Assembly: GCA_002451175.1 (NCBI GenBank)
Contig: DKBI01000315.1
Span: 1-13,283, forward strand
Length of the DNA stretch: 13,283 bases
Source of the DNA: Betaproteobacteria bacterium UBA6904
GTDB lineage: Bacteria; Pseudomonadota; Gammaproteobacteria; Burkholderiales; SG8-39
Direction of reading: 5' to 3'
The notes beneath the pieces are model-generated. The model saw only the letters and a list, made by a program, of their open reading frames with translations. It made no database searches and was not told the DNA's origin. Numbering within the stretch: position 1 is the first letter of the stretch; the number at the start of each line of letters is the position of its first letter. The translations under genes were made by a program, and so were the position numbers. This document shows, piece by piece, positions 11,920-13,283 of the stretch.

Positions 11920-13283
11920 CGCAACCCGAAGCCGCAACTGAACTGGAGTCCCTCCTCGCGCGCCGGATCCTCGTCCTCGACGGCGCGATGGGGACCATGA
12001 TCCAGCGCGAGCGCCTGAGCGAAGCGGCGTTCCGCGGCACGCGGTTTCAGGACTGGCCGCGCGATCTGCGGGGCAACAACGATGTGCTCACGCTGACGCA
12101 GCCCGAGCTCATCCGCCGCATCCATTTGGCGTACTTCGAGGCGGGCGCCGACATCATCGAGACGAACACGTTCAATTCGACGCGCGTCTCCCTGGCGGAC
12201 TACGGCATGGAGTCGCTTGCGTACGACATCAATCTCGCCGCCGCACGGATTGCCCGCGAGGCCGTCGACGAGGCGCAGCGGCAGGATCCGTCGCGCCGCC
12301 GTTTTGTCGCCGGCGCGCTCGGCCCCACGTCCAAAACGGCGTCCATCTCGCCCGACGTGAACGATCCCGGGCATCGCAACGTCTCCTTCGACGAGCTCGT
12401 CGCGGCGTACCAGGAGGCCGCGCGCGGCTTGCTCGATGGCGAGGTCGACCTGCTGCTCGTCGAGACGGTGTTCGACACGCTGAACGCGAAGGCCGCCCTG
12501 TTCGCGATCGACGCGCTGTTCGAGGAGCGAGGGGCGCGCGTGCCGCTGATCGTCTCCGGCACGATCACCGACGCCTCGGGCCGCACACTGTCCGGACAGA
12601 CCACGGAGGCGTTCTACAACTCGATACGCCACGCCCGCCCCCTGATCATCGGTCTGAACTGCGCACTCGGCGCACGGGAGTTGCGCTACTACGTCGAGGA
12701 GCTGTCGAACGTCGCCGAGTCGTACGTCTCGTGCTACCCCAACGCCGGCCTGCCCAACGCATTCGGCGAATACGACGACACGCCCCAGGCGATGGCGCGC
12801 GAGATGGCGGAGTGGGCCCGCGCGGGTTTCCTGAACCTCGTCGGTGGCTGTTGCGGCACGACGCCGGAGCACATTCGGGCGATTGCGGACGCGGTACGCG
12901 GCGTTGCACCGCGCGCGCTCCCGGCACGACCGAAGATGCTGCGCCTCGCCGGGCTGGAGCCCTTGAACGTCGGCGCCGGCTCGCTGTTCGTCAACATCGG
13001 CGAGCGCACGAACGTCACCGGATCGAAGGCGTTCGCGCGGCTGATCCTTGCCGGCAACTACGCCGAGGCGCTGTCCGTCGCCCGGCAGCAGGTCGAGAAC
13101 GGCGCGCAGGTGATCGACGTCAACATGGACGAAGCGATGCTCGACTCCGAGCAGGCCATGGCGACGTTCCTGCGGCTCGTCGCCTCAGAGCCCGACATCG
13201 CGCGCGTGCCGATCATGGTGGACTCTTCGAAGTGGACGGTGATCGAGGCCGGGTTGAAATGCCTGCAGGGCAAGGGCATCGTC
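11916..13283 (+). CDS. metH: Cobalamin-dependent methionine synthase, N-terminal part (3' end outside window)
   Basis: 456 residues are visible and the frame is open to the last base. MetH transfers the methyl group of methyltetrahydrofolate via cobalamin to homocysteine. The N-terminal homocysteine-binding domain (1 to ~330) shows [26 protein letters not shown] and the zinc-ligand segments GLNCALG and [10 protein letters not shown]. The folate (pterin-binding) domain begins after a short linker with [17 protein letters not shown], followed by [11 protein letters not shown] and PIMVDSSKW. The two domains are in one continuous frame, so this is not the split MetH found in some bacteria, at least for this junction. 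The cobalamin and reactivation domains lie beyond the window. I chose ATG 11916 by homology. It has no good Shine-Dalgarno, and its ATG overlaps the stop of a 31-codon leader ORF. Confidence 0.97.
   Translation, partial: MTQPEAATELESLLARRILVLDGAMGTMIQRERLSEAAFRGTRFQDWPRDLRGNNDVLTLTQPELIRRIHLAYFEAGADIIETNTFNSTRVSLADYGMESLAYDINLAAARIAREAVDEAQRQDPSRRRFVAGALGPTSKTASISPDVNDPGHRNVSFDELVAAYQEAARGLLDGEVDLLLVETVFDTLNAKAALFAIDALFEERGARVPLIVSGTITDASGRTLSGQTTEAFYNSIRHARPLIIGLNCALGARELRYYVEELSNVAESYVSCYPNAGLPNAFGEYDDTPQAMAREMAEWARAGFLNLVGGCCGTTPEHIRAIADAVRGVAPRALPARPKMLRLAGLEPLNVGAGSLFVNIGERTNVTGSKAFARLILAGNYAEALSVARQQVENGAQVIDVNMDEAMLDSEQAMATFLRLVASEPDIARVPIMVDSSKWTVIEAGLKCLQGKGIV

Noticed and set aside
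11676..12872. Minus-strand extension of the rhodanese frame through the metH region
   Set aside because: The plus strand encodes clear MetH here. The rhodanese domain is complete from ATG 11675 and has its own TATAAT upstream.
1..13283. Mobile element, defence system, CRISPR array or biosynthetic cluster
   Set aside because: All coding space is accounted for by housekeeping and catabolic genes of uniform composition. No transposase, integrase, repeat array or defence-type domain was found.

Overview
This is GC-rich (about two-thirds G+C by eye), densely coding bacterial chromosome with almost no intergenic space. The order accC-prmA-DUF3426-pfkB, a ubiK-comM pair and the protein sequences themselves point to a betaproteobacterium (Burkholderiales, Rhodocyclales or Nitrosomonadales type). 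I cannot place it more precisely. I see no tRNA, rRNA, CRISPR array, transposase, integrase or phage gene. The longest gene-free stretch is about 240 bp.

Left block (1-4152): a plus-strand operon holds the 3' end of accC (biotin carboxylase), prmA (ribosomal protein L11 methyltransferase), a zinc-ribbon/DUF3426 membrane protein and a PfkB-family kinase. The first three are joined by overlapping stop/start codons. The operon runs head-on into a minus-strand pair, apaH and a HIT-family hydrolase, joined by an ATGA overlap. Both enzymes of that pair belong to families that cleave dinucleoside polyphosphates such as Ap4A. The facing kinase is of the type often annotated as adenosine kinase.

Centre (4181-6445, minus strand): comM (AAA+ branch-migration helicase of natural transformation) follows ubiK (ubiquinone-biosynthesis accessory factor). 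Next to them is a MarR-family regulator that diverges from the block to its right.

Aromatic block (6011-11316): divergent from marR are an aryl-CoA ligase of the benzoate-CoA ligase type, a short FAH-family hydrolase of the fumarylpyruvate hydrolase type and a zeta-class GST of the maleylpyruvate isomerase type. Convergent to these are a 4-hydroxybenzoyl-CoA-thioesterase-like protein and an MFS transporter. Together they look like the activation, CoA-removal and lower steps of a CoA-dependent gentisate route for a hydroxybenzoate. No hydroxylase and no ring-cleaving gentisate dioxygenase lies in the window.

Right end: a small single-domain rhodanese overlaps the MFS gene and diverges from metH (cobalamin-dependent methionine synthase), which runs off the window. 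The metH leader is the most unusual non-coding stretch. It has three segments able to form alternative stems, the last being terminator-like, and a 31-codon ORF whose stop overlaps the metH start.

A second pattern spans the window. Four minus-strand genes that begin transcription units or have little room upstream (apaH, ubiK, thioesterase, rhodanese) carry a -10-like hexamer ending 8-10 nt before ATG and no Shine-Dalgarno sequence. Operon-internal genes (DUF3426, pfkB, HIT, comM) have clear Shine-Dalgarno sequences. This suggests leaderless or nearly leaderless mRNAs.
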